A stretch of DNA of 12,079 nt. It comes from an uncultured cyanobacterium. GTDB taxonomy: Bacteria; Cyanobacteriota; Cyanobacteriia; PCC-6307; Cyanobiaceae. Location: contig CAIZOZ010000526.1 of the NCBI GenBank assembly GCA_903934745.1, positions 1 to 12,079 on the forward strand. Reading direction: 5' to 3'. Under the pieces are notes generated by a model. That model ran no database searches, was not told the DNA's origin, and saw only the letters and a list, made by a program, of their open reading frames with translations. Below, one piece after another: positions 6,595 to 12,079 of the stretch. The position numbers and the translations under genes are program-made. The first letter of the stretch is position 1. The number at the start of each line of letters is the position of its first letter.

Positions 6595-6669
6595 GATTTT
6601 GCTGCCTTTGGGTACCGGATCAGGTTCAAAGGCTGATCTCCAACCGAGACGCTAGGAGCCGGCCAAATC
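6595..6669 (-). promoter_or_regulatory. Partial THI-box (TPP riboswitch)-like element in the gor leader
   Basis: On the - strand, CCTTTGAACCTGATCCGG (plus-strand 6632 to 6615) reproduces the core of the thiamine-pyrophosphate riboswitch consensus as I remember it. A GGAGAT a few bases upstream stands where CUGAGAU is expected. The segment can fold as a three-stem junction: GATTT (6669-6665) with AAATC (6599-6595), GGCT (6660-6657) with AGCC (6634-6631), and GCCTTTG (6633-6627) with CAAAGGC (6610-6604). The second and third stems share bases and would compete. The downstream half of the consensus (UAAUACC-GCGUAGGG) is missing or strongly altered. It lies about 60-135 nt before the gor ATG. It could be a decayed or variant riboswitch, or an unrelated hairpin with chance similarity. 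Confidence 0.35.
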
Positions 6670-6968
6670 ACCACGGCCATCGGACACGATCGCTTGCCAG
6701 CCCATGGATCTAAGTCTTGAAGCTGTCGCGGGGCCGGTTCGCCTCGGCGCCAGCATGCCGAAAGCTTGGCGGCCTTGAAGCGAGGCAAGCATGGAGTTGG
6801 TGGGCAAGGTGAGCGGAATGAAGGCCGCTACCAGGGGAGCTTGGCGACGCAGGGACCGATAGAGATCCTGGCCATCGGTGGCTGGTTGGGGCCTGGGATT
6901 GGCTGCGCTTGGCTTGCCCTGGATTCTGCTCCCTCCAGAGCGACCCATCACCAGGGTCACGGGCGGCC

Positions 6969-6997
6969 AAAAAGAAGCCTCCCAGGGTCTGGGAGGC
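6969..6997 (-). terminator. Rho-independent terminator of the amt-glnB operon
   Basis: Read on the - strand, a perfect 9-bp stem (GCCTCCCAG / CTGGGAGGC, loop ACC) at 6997-6977 is followed directly by TTCTTTTT. It begins 59 bp after the glnB stop. GC-rich stem plus T run makes this the clearest intrinsic terminator in the window. Confidence 0.88.
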
Positions 6998-7056
6998 GCG
7001 GAGAGTCTGTCCCGAGGGACTGGACTGCTTAGGGAGACGCTGCTTCGAAGCCGACT

Positions 7057-7395
7057 TCAGAGGGCGATTTCACCACTTTCACCGGTGCGAATGCGGATCG
7101 TCTCCTCCACAGGGGTGACGAAGATCTTGCCGTCGCCGATTTCGCCGGTGCGGGCGGCCTGGGCAATGGCCTCGATCGCCGGTTTGACCTTGTCGTCGGT
7201 AACGACAACGATGACCTTGGATTTTGGCAAGAAATCCACGGTGAACTCGTTGCCGCGATAGCGCTCAACCTGGCCCTTCTGGCGGCCGAAACCGCGGGCC
7301 TCAGAAACGGTCATGCCGATGATCTCGAGGGCCACAAGGGCCGACTTGACGGCATCCACCTTGGAAGGACGGATTAAAGCTGTGATCATTTTCAT
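7057..7395 (-). CDS. glnB: P-II nitrogen regulatory protein, GlnB/GlnK-type, variant T-loop
   Basis: Trimeric signalling protein of 112 residues, exactly the usual P-II length. It senses ATP/ADP and 2-oxoglutarate and binds targets through its T-loop. Conserved parts: GMTVSEARGFGRQKGQ (27-42) with Gln39 and Lys40, Lys58 for 2-oxoglutarate, ARTGEIGDGKIF (81-92) with Lys90, and RIRTGE (101-106), so nucleotide and effector binding look intact. The T-loop reads VERYRGNEFTVDF (43-55): the position phosphorylated in cyanobacteria, Ser49, is Asn, and the position uridylylated in proteobacteria, Tyr51, is Phe. Arg47, which plugs the ammonium channel in the E. coli GlnK-AmtB complex, is kept. It lies 12 bp behind amt on the same strand, the classic amtB-glnK pairing, so a role in gating this transporter is likely. 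The amt stop (TGA) overlaps a TGAGG stretch that may act as its ribosome site. A separate standard glnB may exist elsewhere. Confidence 0.93.
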   Translation of the reverse strand: MKMITALIRPSKVDAVKSALVALEIIGMTVSEARGFGRQKGQVERYRGNEFTVDFLPKSKVIVVVTDDKVKPAIEAIAQAARTGEIGDGKIFVTPVEETIRIRTGESGEIAL

Positions 7396-7407
7396 TGTTC
7401 GTAAGCC

Positions 7408-8880
7408 TCAGGTGGTCATGGGATCATAAGCCTCTTCGCCATGGCAGACGAAGTCAAGACCACGCTCTTCATCCTCGGGGGTGACGCGCAGCCCAACTGT
7501 TGCCTTGACAATCAGCAGAATAACAGTGGTACCGATAGCAACAAATCCATAAGCAACCAGTACAGCCTTGAGTTGAACAATGAACAGGCCAAAGTTGCCG
7601 CTTTCCTCCAGAATCTTGGCCGAAACCGGGAAGTAATCAGCTGGCACCATTTCCTTCACCGCCAGGGCCCCGGTCAGCAGAGCGCCGATGGTGCCGCCGA
7701 CGCCGTGAACCGAGAATGCGTCCAACGATTCATCGAGAACCGATTTGGAACTACCGCCTGAGCCGCCGGCCCCAGAGAACTGCACGGCGAGATAGCAACC
7801 AGTGGCCACCACCGCACCAATCAGAACTGAGGAACCAACTGAAACAAAACCGGCAGCGGGTGTGATGCCCACCAAGCCAGCCACAGCACCGGTGGCAGCA
7901 CCGACGGCCGTTGGCTTGCCGTCCCTGAACCACTCAATCAGACACCAGGTGAGCAGGGCCGCCGAGGCTGATGTCGAGGTGGTGATGAAGGAAAGGCCAG
8001 CGCCTTTGGCCGCGAAGTAACTAGCGCCATTGAAGCCGAACCAGCCAAACCACAGCAGACCGGCACCAAGCAGGATGTAGGGGACGTTATGAGGTGGGCG
8101 CACGCTTTGCGGGTAGCCGATGCGGGGGCCAACGATGGCCGCTGAGACCAGTGCAGCCACACCAGAAGCGATATGGACCACGGTGCCTCCGGCAAAGTCG
8201 ATCGCACCGATGCCGAGGGGGCCGAGATAGCCACCGCCCCAGACCATGTGGGCCAATGGGCAGTAGATGAAGAGGCTCCAGAGCAGACAGAACCAGAACC
8301 AGGCCTTGAAGTTGATGCGTTCAACAAGGGCACCGGAAATCAGCGCCGGTGTGATGATCGCAAACATGCCCTGGAACAGGGCAAAGGATGTGGCTGAAAT
8401 CGAGAAGCCATCGGCCAGGGGCTGGTCACCCAGCGGACCGCCGACCCCGTTGAGCCACATGGCCTCGAGACCACCGATGAACGGACTCTTGAAGCCCACT
8501 CCGAACGACAGGCTGTAGCCGATCACCACCCAGAGGACGCCGATCAGCCCCATCAGGAAGAAGCTCATCATCATCGTGTTGAGCACGTTCTTGGCGCGGG
8601 TGAAACCGCCGTAGAAGAACGCCAGACCCGGGGTCATCAGCAGCACCATGGCTGCGCCCATCAGCAACAGCAGGGTATCGGCGCCATCGGTAGGCACCTT
8701 CTGCAAAGCCGCATGGGCGGAGCCGGCCATCAGCGGCAGCAAACCGGCACCAGCGGCCAGCAGCACCAAGGCATAACGGCGCAGTTGGGCGTCTTGGACG
8801 CCCGCCAGCACTTTGAGGCGGAAGCGGTCAAACATTGTCTCGACAGACGGGGGTCCGCCGGACAGGAAGATCGGTGGCAT
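7408..8880 (-). CDS. amt1: Ammonium transporter, Amt/MEP/Rh family
   Basis: Trimeric membrane channel for ammonium uptake, 490 residues. An N-terminal extension ends in a likely signal peptide, with basic RR at 34-35, a hydrophobic core at 36-52 and AHA-ALQ cleavage near 57. The Amt core with eleven predicted helices follows. Family marks: MTPGLAFFYGGFTRAKNVLN (82-101), DFAGGTVVHIASG (228-240) with pore His236, WFGFNGAS (280-287), and DAFSVHGVGGTIG (387-399) with pore His392, so the twin-His motif is complete. The cytoplasmic tail GLRVTPEDEERGLDFVCHGEEAYD (463-486) is the conserved regulatory C-terminus that contacts P-II. ATG 8880 gives the full frame; ATG 8835 (residue 16, MFDRFRLKV) is an equally possible start. 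It is the first gene of an operon with glnB, 12 bp apart. An NtcA-like site lies about 63 bp upstream. amt1 is used for the family; the paralogue cannot be settled from this window. Confidence 0.94.
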   Translation of the reverse strand: MPPIFLSGGPPSVETMFDRFRLKVLAGVQDAQLRRYALVLLAAGAGLLPLMAGSAHAALQKVPTDGADTLLLLMGAAMVLLMTPGLAFFYGGFTRAKNVLNTMMMSFFLMGLIGVLWVVIGYSLSFGVGFKSPFIGGLEAMWLNGVGGPLGDQPLADGFSISATSFALFQGMFAIITPALISGALVERINFKAWFWFCLLWSLFIYCPLAHMVWGGGYLGPLGIGAIDFAGGTVVHIASGVAALVSAAIVGPRIGYPQSVRPPHNVPYILLGAGLLWFGWFGFNGASYFAAKGAGLSFITTSTSASAALLTWCLIEWFRDGKPTAVGAATGAVAGLVGITPAAGFVSVGSSVLIGAVVATGCYLAVQFSGAGGSGGSSKSVLDESLDAFSVHGVGGTIGALLTGALAVKEMVPADYFPVSAKILEESGNFGLFIVQLKAVLVAYGFVAIGTTVILLIVKATVGLRVTPEDEERGLDFVCHGEEAYDPMTT

Positions 8881-8942
8881 GAGGGGGGAGGGCCTCTCAA
8901 GAGTTCACCCAGGTACGGTGCGCCCAGGAGGGCGACTACCTC

Positions 8943-8958
8943 TGTAACAAACGAAACA
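8943..8958 (-). promoter_or_regulatory. NtcA-like binding site upstream of amt
   Basis: On the - strand the sequence is TGTT-N8-TACA, matching the NtcA palindrome TGTA-N8-TACA at seven of eight positions. It is centred about 70 bp before the amt ATG, so a class II activator position (-41.5) would put the transcription start near 8909. The -10 region there is poor (TACCTG). NtcA activates ammonium transporter genes in cyanobacteria when nitrogen is limiting, so the context fits. Confidence 0.45.
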
Positions 8959-9243
8959 GTTTGGCCCTTCACTCCCCAATCCTGACGTCATTGGGTGGCC
9001 AGCCAGCCTTGCCGCAGTCGCTAAAAACAGCAGACTTGCCAAGAGTGCCGTTGCTCAGCATGGGATAGGAGCAGGCCGATGGCTTTCCCGCCAGGGGTGA
9101 TCCAGGCAGGACGGAACGCAGCAAGAGGTATCGCCGCAGGAGGTTCACGGCTGTTTGATCCGGCTTCACCGTTAGGCGCTGGCGTTTGCCAGAGCTGTCC
9201 TTGAACCAGCGTCCAACCGCAGTCGAAACCAGCGAAACGTCTA

Positions 9244-9280
9244 ACTGTTCCACCCTTGACTGTTCCACCCTGTGGAACAG
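9244..9280. repeat. 13-bp direct repeat followed by its inverse
   Basis: ACTGTTCCACCCT occurs at 9244-9256 and again at 9259-9271. GTGGAACAG at 9272-9280 is the exact reverse complement of CTGTTCCAC (9260-9268), giving a 9-bp stem with a 3-base loop. A second imperfect hairpin, TCAGCCCCACC with GGTGGGCTGA, follows at 9286-9316. Repeated and inverted copies of one core (GTTCCAC) could be regulator half-sites or a small palindromic element. Confidence 0.65.
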
Positions 9281-9442
9281 CTATTTCAGCCCCACCGTCT
9301 CGATTTGGTGGGCTGATCCGCTGGCGGATCTCAGCGCATCGTTCGGGATCAGACAACGGTGTCATCCGTCATGGTGACGACCCTGGTGGATGGCTCAGCC
9401 AGGGCGGACAACGTGTGCTGGCCGTAGCGCCCCCTGGGCGAT

Positions 9443-9460
9443 CGAGCCAGGCCTGGCTCG
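9443..9460. repeat. 18-bp perfect palindrome upstream of the GST-like gene
   Basis: CGAGCCAGG (9443-9451) is followed at once by its reverse complement CCTGGCTCG (9452-9460). Outer CTGG (9434-9437) and CCAG (9466-9469) can extend it as an imperfect inverted repeat. It ends 40 bp before the start chosen for the GST-like gene, a position suited to an operator or a structured leader. Confidence 0.5.
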
Positions 9461-9500
9461 GCTGCGCCAGGATCGCCAGTGATCGACGATCCGCTGTGCC

Positions 9501-10751
9501 TTGGAGAGCTGTGAGCCCCCTGACCCCCTGAGTTGGGAGGCCCTGGCCAACCTGGCGGCCCCTGAACCCGACCTGGTCCATGGCCCCACCCATGCCAGGG
9601 CCAACCTGCGCCTGTTCGGCCATGCCGAGGAGCAGGTCCGCGTCACCTTGTATCGCGATCACCACGCCTGGTGTCCCTATTGCCAGAAGGTGTGGCTGTG
9701 GCTTGAGGAGCGCCGCATTCCCTATCGGATCCGCAAGGTGACGATGTTCTGCTACGGGCAGAAGGAACGCTGGTTCACCCAGCTGGTGCCCTCCGGCATG
9801 TTGCCGGCGCTGGAGCTGGACGGTCGCCTGATCACAGAAAGCGATCGCATCCTGGAAGCGCTGGAACGGGCCTTCGGCAGCCTCGGCCCCGGGATGCAGG
9901 AGCCCAGGGTGTGGCAGCTGCGGCAATTGGAGCGGCTGCTGTTCCGGGCCTGGTGCCAGTGGTTGTGCGTGCCTGGCCTGGGCGAAGCCGCAGAGCGGCG
10001 CGCCAGGGAGACCTTCGATCGCTACGCCGCGGCGATGGGCGAGGCGATCGAGACCGGCGCCGGCCCCTTCCTGCTGGGGGAACTGAGCACCGCCGATCTG
10101 GTGTTCGTGCCTTATGTGGAGCGGATGAACGCCAGCCTGGCCTACGACAAGGGCTATCTGCTGCGCCAAAGCCATCCGGCCATCGACCGTTGGTTCAGGG
10201 CCCTGGAACAGAGGCCGACCTACCTGGGCACCCAGAGCGATTTCCACACCCATGCCCACGATCTGCCACCCCAGATGGGGGGCTGCCATGCCAATGGCAG
10301 CGCCGAGCAACGGCACCTGAGCCACCGCATCGACCAGGGCCCCTGGCCGATCGTCGACGGCAACCAGCCAGATCCTGAAACCAGCCAGACGGAACCGCAG
10401 CAGGCGGCAGCAATGGCCCTGGCCAGGGTGCTGAAACATCGGCCGGCGCTGCTGCAGCGCAATCCCCTGGCTCAGGACTTTGATCGACCGTTGCGCTGCG
10501 CCCTCACCGCCCTGATCAGCGAGCGGCCCTGCCCGCCACCAGCGGGGTCGGCCCCGGCGCTGCGCTATCTGCGCGATCGCATCTGTGTGCCCCGCGACAT
10601 GCCCCTGCATGCGGCCCGCCGCCTGCGCGGGGCCCTGGAGCAGACCGCCTGCCTGGATCCGACCGCTGCTGCGCTCCAGGGCCCGGAACTCCCGCGCCAG
10701 CATCGGCGCGATCAGGATCCGCTGCCCTTCCTGAGCCAGCAACCTGGCTGA
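9501..10751 (+). CDS. Glutathione S-transferase-like protein with long C-terminal extension
   Basis: Predicted soluble protein of 416 residues, about twice a normal GST. Residues about 46-125 form a thioredoxin-like GST N-terminal domain: RVTLYRDHHAWCPYCQKVWLWLEE with a CPYC redox motif (Cys58, Cys61), VPSGMLPALELDG with the cis-Pro at 102, and ITESDRIL (111-118), the ESD glutathione gamma-glutamyl site. Residues about 130-245 form the helical C-terminal domain (ADLVFVPYVERMNASL). The remaining 170 residues (TQSDFHTHAHDLPPQMGGC onward, with ALRYLRDRICVPRDM near the end) are not part of canonical GST. I recall similar full-length proteins annotated as GST in other picocyanobacteria, so the extension appears genuine rather than a read-through. 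The CPYC motif suggests glutaredoxin- or omega-like thiol chemistry. The start is uncertain: TTG 9501 follows a stop at 9480-9482, and no ATG precedes the GST domain. Substrate unknown. Confidence 0.87.
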   Translation: MESCEPPDPLSWEALANLAAPEPDLVHGPTHARANLRLFGHAEEQVRVTLYRDHHAWCPYCQKVWLWLEERRIPYRIRKVTMFCYGQKERWFTQLVPSGMLPALELDGRLITESDRILEALERAFGSLGPGMQEPRVWQLRQLERLLFRAWCQWLCVPGLGEAAERRARETFDRYAAAMGEAIETGAGPFLLGELSTADLVFVPYVERMNASLAYDKGYLLRQSHPAIDRWFRALEQRPTYLGTQSDFHTHAHDLPPQMGGCHANGSAEQRHLSHRIDQGPWPIVDGNQPDPETSQTEPQQAAAMALARVLKHRPALLQRNPLAQDFDRPLRCALTALISERPCPPPAGSAPALRYLRDRICVPRDMPLHAARRLRGALEQTACLDPTAAALQGPELPRQHRRDQDPLPFLSQQPG

Positions 10752-10795
10752 AACGTCGATCGGAACGTCCGCCCCCGGGCCTGGATTCCAGAACC

Positions 10796-10818
10796 GGCTT
10801 GGTGTCCAACACCGGGCC
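10796..10818 (+). terminator. Possible terminator or leader hairpin between the GST-like and DUF2808 genes
   Basis: GGCTTGGTGT (10796-10805) can pair along its full length with ACACCGGGCC (10809-10818) through a 3-base loop, with two G-U pairs. It lies 45 bp after the GST-like stop and 25 bp before the DUF2808 start, with no T run, so it may end the first transcript or lie in the leader of the second. Confidence 0.35.
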
Positions 10819-10842
10819 TAATCTCCGGACGATCGCGCTGGG

Positions 10843-11415
10843 ATGGCCATGAACCGATCAGCCTGGACCTGGCCCCTGGTGGCCGCCCTGCTGACAGGCA
10901 CGCTGACCGTGACACCGGCGGCTGGCGTGGCACCGGCTCGGGCGCTGGAGCTGCGCGGCTCCACCTACTTCGTCAAGGCTCCGTGGAAGGCCGAGCTGAT
11001 CACCTACTACGACCACACCGGCGATCCTTCGGCGGAGTATTACTTCACCATCAGCCTCGATCCCCAGGCTGGGGCCTCGCTGCAGCGCCTCACCATCCAG
11101 CAGAGCCGCGGCGCCGACTGGCAGTTTCCGTTTGCGCCTGAGCGCAGCCGCGCCTTCCTGGGGCGTCCGCGCCGGGAAGGCGCTCCGGTGCCGGTACGGG
11201 CCACGTTTGCGCAGCGGGAGCGACTGATCACCGTCGACTTCCCCGATCCGGTGGCGCCTGGCAGCACCGTGACGGTGATGCTCAAGCCCTGGACCAACCC
11301 AGTCACAGCCGACACCTATCTGTTTCAAGTCACCGCCTGGCCGGCTGGCCCCCAGCCGGTGGCCAGCCCCGTCGGTACGGCCACCCTGCGGATCTACGAC
11401 CGCGTCCCCTGGTGA
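10843..11415 (+). CDS. Secreted DUF2808-family protein
   Basis: Protein of 190 residues with an N-terminal signal peptide: MAMNR, a hydrophobic stretch WPLVAALLTGTLTV (10-23) and probable cleavage after ARA near residue 34, so it is exported to the periplasm or beyond. The mature part matches what I know of DUF2808, a family of unknown function mostly confined to cyanobacteria: LRGSTYFVKAPWKAELITYY (37-56), AEYYFTISLDPQAGASLQRLTIQQ (64-87), RAFLGRPRREG (103-113), ITVDFPDPVAPGSTVTVMLKPWTNP (129-153) and TYLFQVTAWPAG (158-169). The repeated beta-strand pattern and the Pro-rich PGSTVTV turn suggest an Ig-like or beta-sandwich fold. It appears full length. Two starts are possible, ATG 10843 or ATG 10849 (residue 3). 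The DUF427 gene follows 133 bp later on the same strand. Confidence 0.88.
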   Translation: MAMNRSAWTWPLVAALLTGTLTVTPAAGVAPARALELRGSTYFVKAPWKAELITYYDHTGDPSAEYYFTISLDPQAGASLQRLTIQQSRGADWQFPFAPERSRAFLGRPRREGAPVPVRATFAQRERLITVDFPDPVAPGSTVTVMLKPWTNPVTADTYLFQVTAWPAGPQPVASPVGTATLRIYDRVPW

Positions 11416-11421
11416 GCAGGC

Positions 11422-11448
11422 CCGGGGACGAACGTCCGGGGACGAACG
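11422..11448 (+). repeat. Two 13-bp tandem units after the DUF2808 gene
   Basis: CCGGGGACGAACG is present at 11422-11434 and 11436-11448, separated by one T. A related GGGCGAAC follows at 11454-11461. It begins 6 bp after the DUF2808 stop and probably reflects local slippage. Confidence 0.65.
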
Positions 11449-11548
11449 CCCAAGGGCGAACCAGCTCAGGCAAACCGGATCGGGCTCGGCCGCACGTCGA
11501 TCGAGGCGCTCACGCGTCAGGATGGGGTTTCCTTGAACACCCAGGACG

Positions 11549-11827
11549 ATGCAGGCTCGGTGGAATGGCCAGGTGCTGGCGAGCAGCGACGACATCGTCA
11601 CGGTGGAGGGCAATGCCTATTTCCCCGCCTCAGCCCTCGACCCCAGCTTGTTCCGGGCCTCAGATCACCGCACGGTCTGCGGCTGGAAGGGAGAGGCCCA
11701 CTATTACGACGTGCTGGCTGGTGGCGAGGTGAATGCCAATGCGGCCTGGTTCTACCCAGAGCCCAAACAGGCGGCCGAGCAAATCAAGGGGCGGGTGGCG
11801 TTCTGGAAAGGGGTTCAGGTCGCCTGA
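11549..11827 (+). CDS. DUF427-family small protein
   Basis: Protein of 92 residues that matches the DUF427 domain from end to end; function unknown. Key segments: the start MQARWNGQVLASSDD (1-15); EGNAYFP (20-26), the family's EGN.YFP box; RTVCGWKGEAHYYDV (41-55), the most conserved motif, with Cys44 and the Trp-Lys-Gly turn; AAWFYPEPKQAAEQI (65-79); and GRVAFWKGV (81-89). There is no signal peptide or membrane helix, so it is likely a compact cytosolic all-beta protein. ATG 11549 lies a few bases after CAGGA, an acceptable ribosome site, and places the canonical first strand at the N-terminus. A 6-bp stem with 4-base loop follows the stop. It stands alone or behind the DUF2808 gene, and nothing nearby suggests a partner. 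Confidence 0.9.
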   Translation: MQARWNGQVLASSDDIVTVEGNAYFPASALDPSLFRASDHRTVCGWKGEAHYYDVLAGGEVNANAAWFYPEPKQAAEQIKGRVAFWKGVQVA

Positions 11828-11832
11828 CGGGC

Positions 11833-11848
11833 CTGGCCGAGCGGCCAG
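11833..11848 (+). terminator. Short hairpin after the DUF427 gene
   Basis: CTGGCC (11833-11838) and GGCCAG (11843-11848) form a 6-bp GC-rich stem with loop GAGC, 5 bp after the stop. No T run follows, so termination here is only possible. Confidence 0.3.
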
Positions 11849-11990
11849 CAAACGAGCCACCTGGCCTTTCGCAGCAGAACGGAACAACTCAGAACCGCGT
11901 TCACCCGAAGCGTGAGATCCAAAGCCTGGCTTGGTGATCGATAGGGTCGCGCCTGTTGCATAGCGACAGCTCAGCTAGGAACTGGAACGC

Positions 11991-12038
11991 CAGCAGAGCC
12001 CACCCAGCTGGGTGGGCTCTGCTGGGTGGGCTCTGCTG
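11991..12038. repeat. 34-bp perfect palindrome with a third copy of one arm; probable terminator
   Basis: CAGCAGAGCCCACCCAG (11991-12007) is followed without spacer by its exact reverse complement CTGGGTGGGCTCTGCTG (12008-12024), and that 17-mer recurs at 12022-12038. The left arm can therefore pair with either right arm, leaving no loop or a 14-base loop. It lies between the DUF427 gene and a possible - strand gene entering from the right edge, so it may serve as their shared terminator. There is no T run on either strand. Confidence 0.6.
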
Positions 12039-12050
12039 GGAAAAGGCCGC

Positions 12051-12079
12051 TCAGACTCCCGGGTGGCGCAGCGTGCGCC
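12051..12079 (-). CDS. Possible C-terminal end of a - strand gene cut by the window edge
   Basis: From the right edge, one - strand frame reads RTLRHPGV and stops at TGA (12053-12051), 12 bp before the large hairpin. Codons are GC-rich like the neighbours, and the hairpin would be a sensible terminator. Eight residues are too few to name a family or prove coding. Confidence 0.25.

Larger units (their letters stand above)
6533..7056. other. Intergenic region between gor and glnB
   Basis: About 520 bp without a convincing gene. In order it holds the gor leader with a THI-like folded element (6595-6669), roughly 300 bp in which I see only short unconvincing frames on both strands, the glnB terminator (6969-6997) and a small GTCCC/GGGAC stem at 7009-7020. 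The gor promoter should lie in the middle part; no clear -35/-10 pair was seen. Confidence 0.6.
8881..9500. other. 620-bp region without a convincing gene between amt and the GST-like gene
   Basis: It holds the amt leader and its NtcA-like site (8943-8958), a cluster of short direct and inverted repeats (9244-9316), and an 18-bp palindrome (9443-9460) before the GST-like gene. Reading frames here, such as about 100 codons on the - strand at 8969-9268, show no recognisable domain, start inside the repeats and are judged non-coding. As the two flanking genes diverge, their promoters must lie here. Confidence 0.6.

Noticed and set aside
7009..7020. GTCCC/GGGAC stem between glnB and its terminator
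   Set aside because: Only a 2-base gap between arms, no T run, and a much stronger terminator lies just downstream.
6652..7032. Several 85-100 codon frames on both strands between gor and glnB
   Set aside because: No domain, biased composition, mutually overlapping; some run into the glnB terminator or the THI-like element.
8969..9268. About 100-codon - strand frame upstream of amt
   Set aside because: It begins inside the GTTCCAC repeats, has no recognisable domain, and overlaps the region where the amt promoter and NtcA-like site should be.
9369..10742. A 457-codon open frame on the - strand
   Set aside because: It is antisense to the GST-like gene, whose protein has clear motifs. The - strand product is rich in Gln, Gly, Ala and His with no domain, typical of a GC-rich shadow frame.
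10858..11613. A 251-codon open frame on the - strand
   Set aside because: Antisense to the DUF2808 gene, low-complexity, no signal or domain.
1..12079. tRNA, rRNA, CRISPR array, transposase, integrase or prophage
   Set aside because: No T-arm consensus, no evenly spaced repeat-spacer pattern and no transposase or recombinase motifs were found on either strand.

Overview
The window looks like chromosome from a GC-rich alpha-type picocyanobacterium (Synechococcus/Cyanobium kind). The pointers are a plant-type [2Fe-2S] ferredoxin, a DUF2808 protein (a cyanobacterial family), a long glutathione-S-transferase-like protein of the type kept in picocyanobacteria, a cyanobacterial-style ammonium transporter beside a P-II protein, and scattered HIP1 octamers (GCGATCGC at 5253, 9841 and 10573). 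The assignment is inference from gene content; no rRNA or other marker gene is present.

Layout. Bases 1-69 are the end of an upstream + strand gene, possibly a sensor kinase. A class I/II aminotransferase follows (102-1376), closed by a strong perfect hairpin. On the - strand, 3581 to 1512, lies a tight four-gene operon: an ExbB/TolQ-type channel protein, two different ExbD-like proteins, and a membrane-anchored protein with a Pro/Ser/Gly-rich linker. All three junctions are ATGA stop/start overlaps. Divergent from it is cysteine synthase (3714-4694), then ferredoxin (4874-5155). Ferredoxin converges on glutathione reductase (5162-6532, - strand), whose leader holds a motif resembling part of a thiamine-pyrophosphate (THI) element. 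A second - strand operon, amt then glnB (8880 to 7057), ends at a textbook Rho-independent terminator and has an NtcA-like site upstream. After a gene-poor, repeat-bearing gap (8881-9500) come, on the + strand, a GST-like protein (9501-10751), a secreted DUF2808 protein (10843-11415) and a small DUF427 protein (11549-11827). The window ends in a 34-bp palindrome and perhaps the tail of a - strand gene.

How the genes fit together. Two themes are visible. The first is sulfur, thiol and redox metabolism: cysteine synthesis, ferredoxin electron transfer, glutathione reduction and a GST-fold protein. The second is ammonium uptake with its P-II regulator. The most unusual points are (i) a P-II whose T-loop has Asn49 and Phe51 in place of the usual Ser49 and Tyr51, and (ii) an ExbB-ExbD-ExbD cassette in which ExbB keeps its channel residues while neither ExbD-like protein has the proton-carrying Asp in its membrane helix. 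No mobile element, CRISPR array, tRNA or rRNA was seen.
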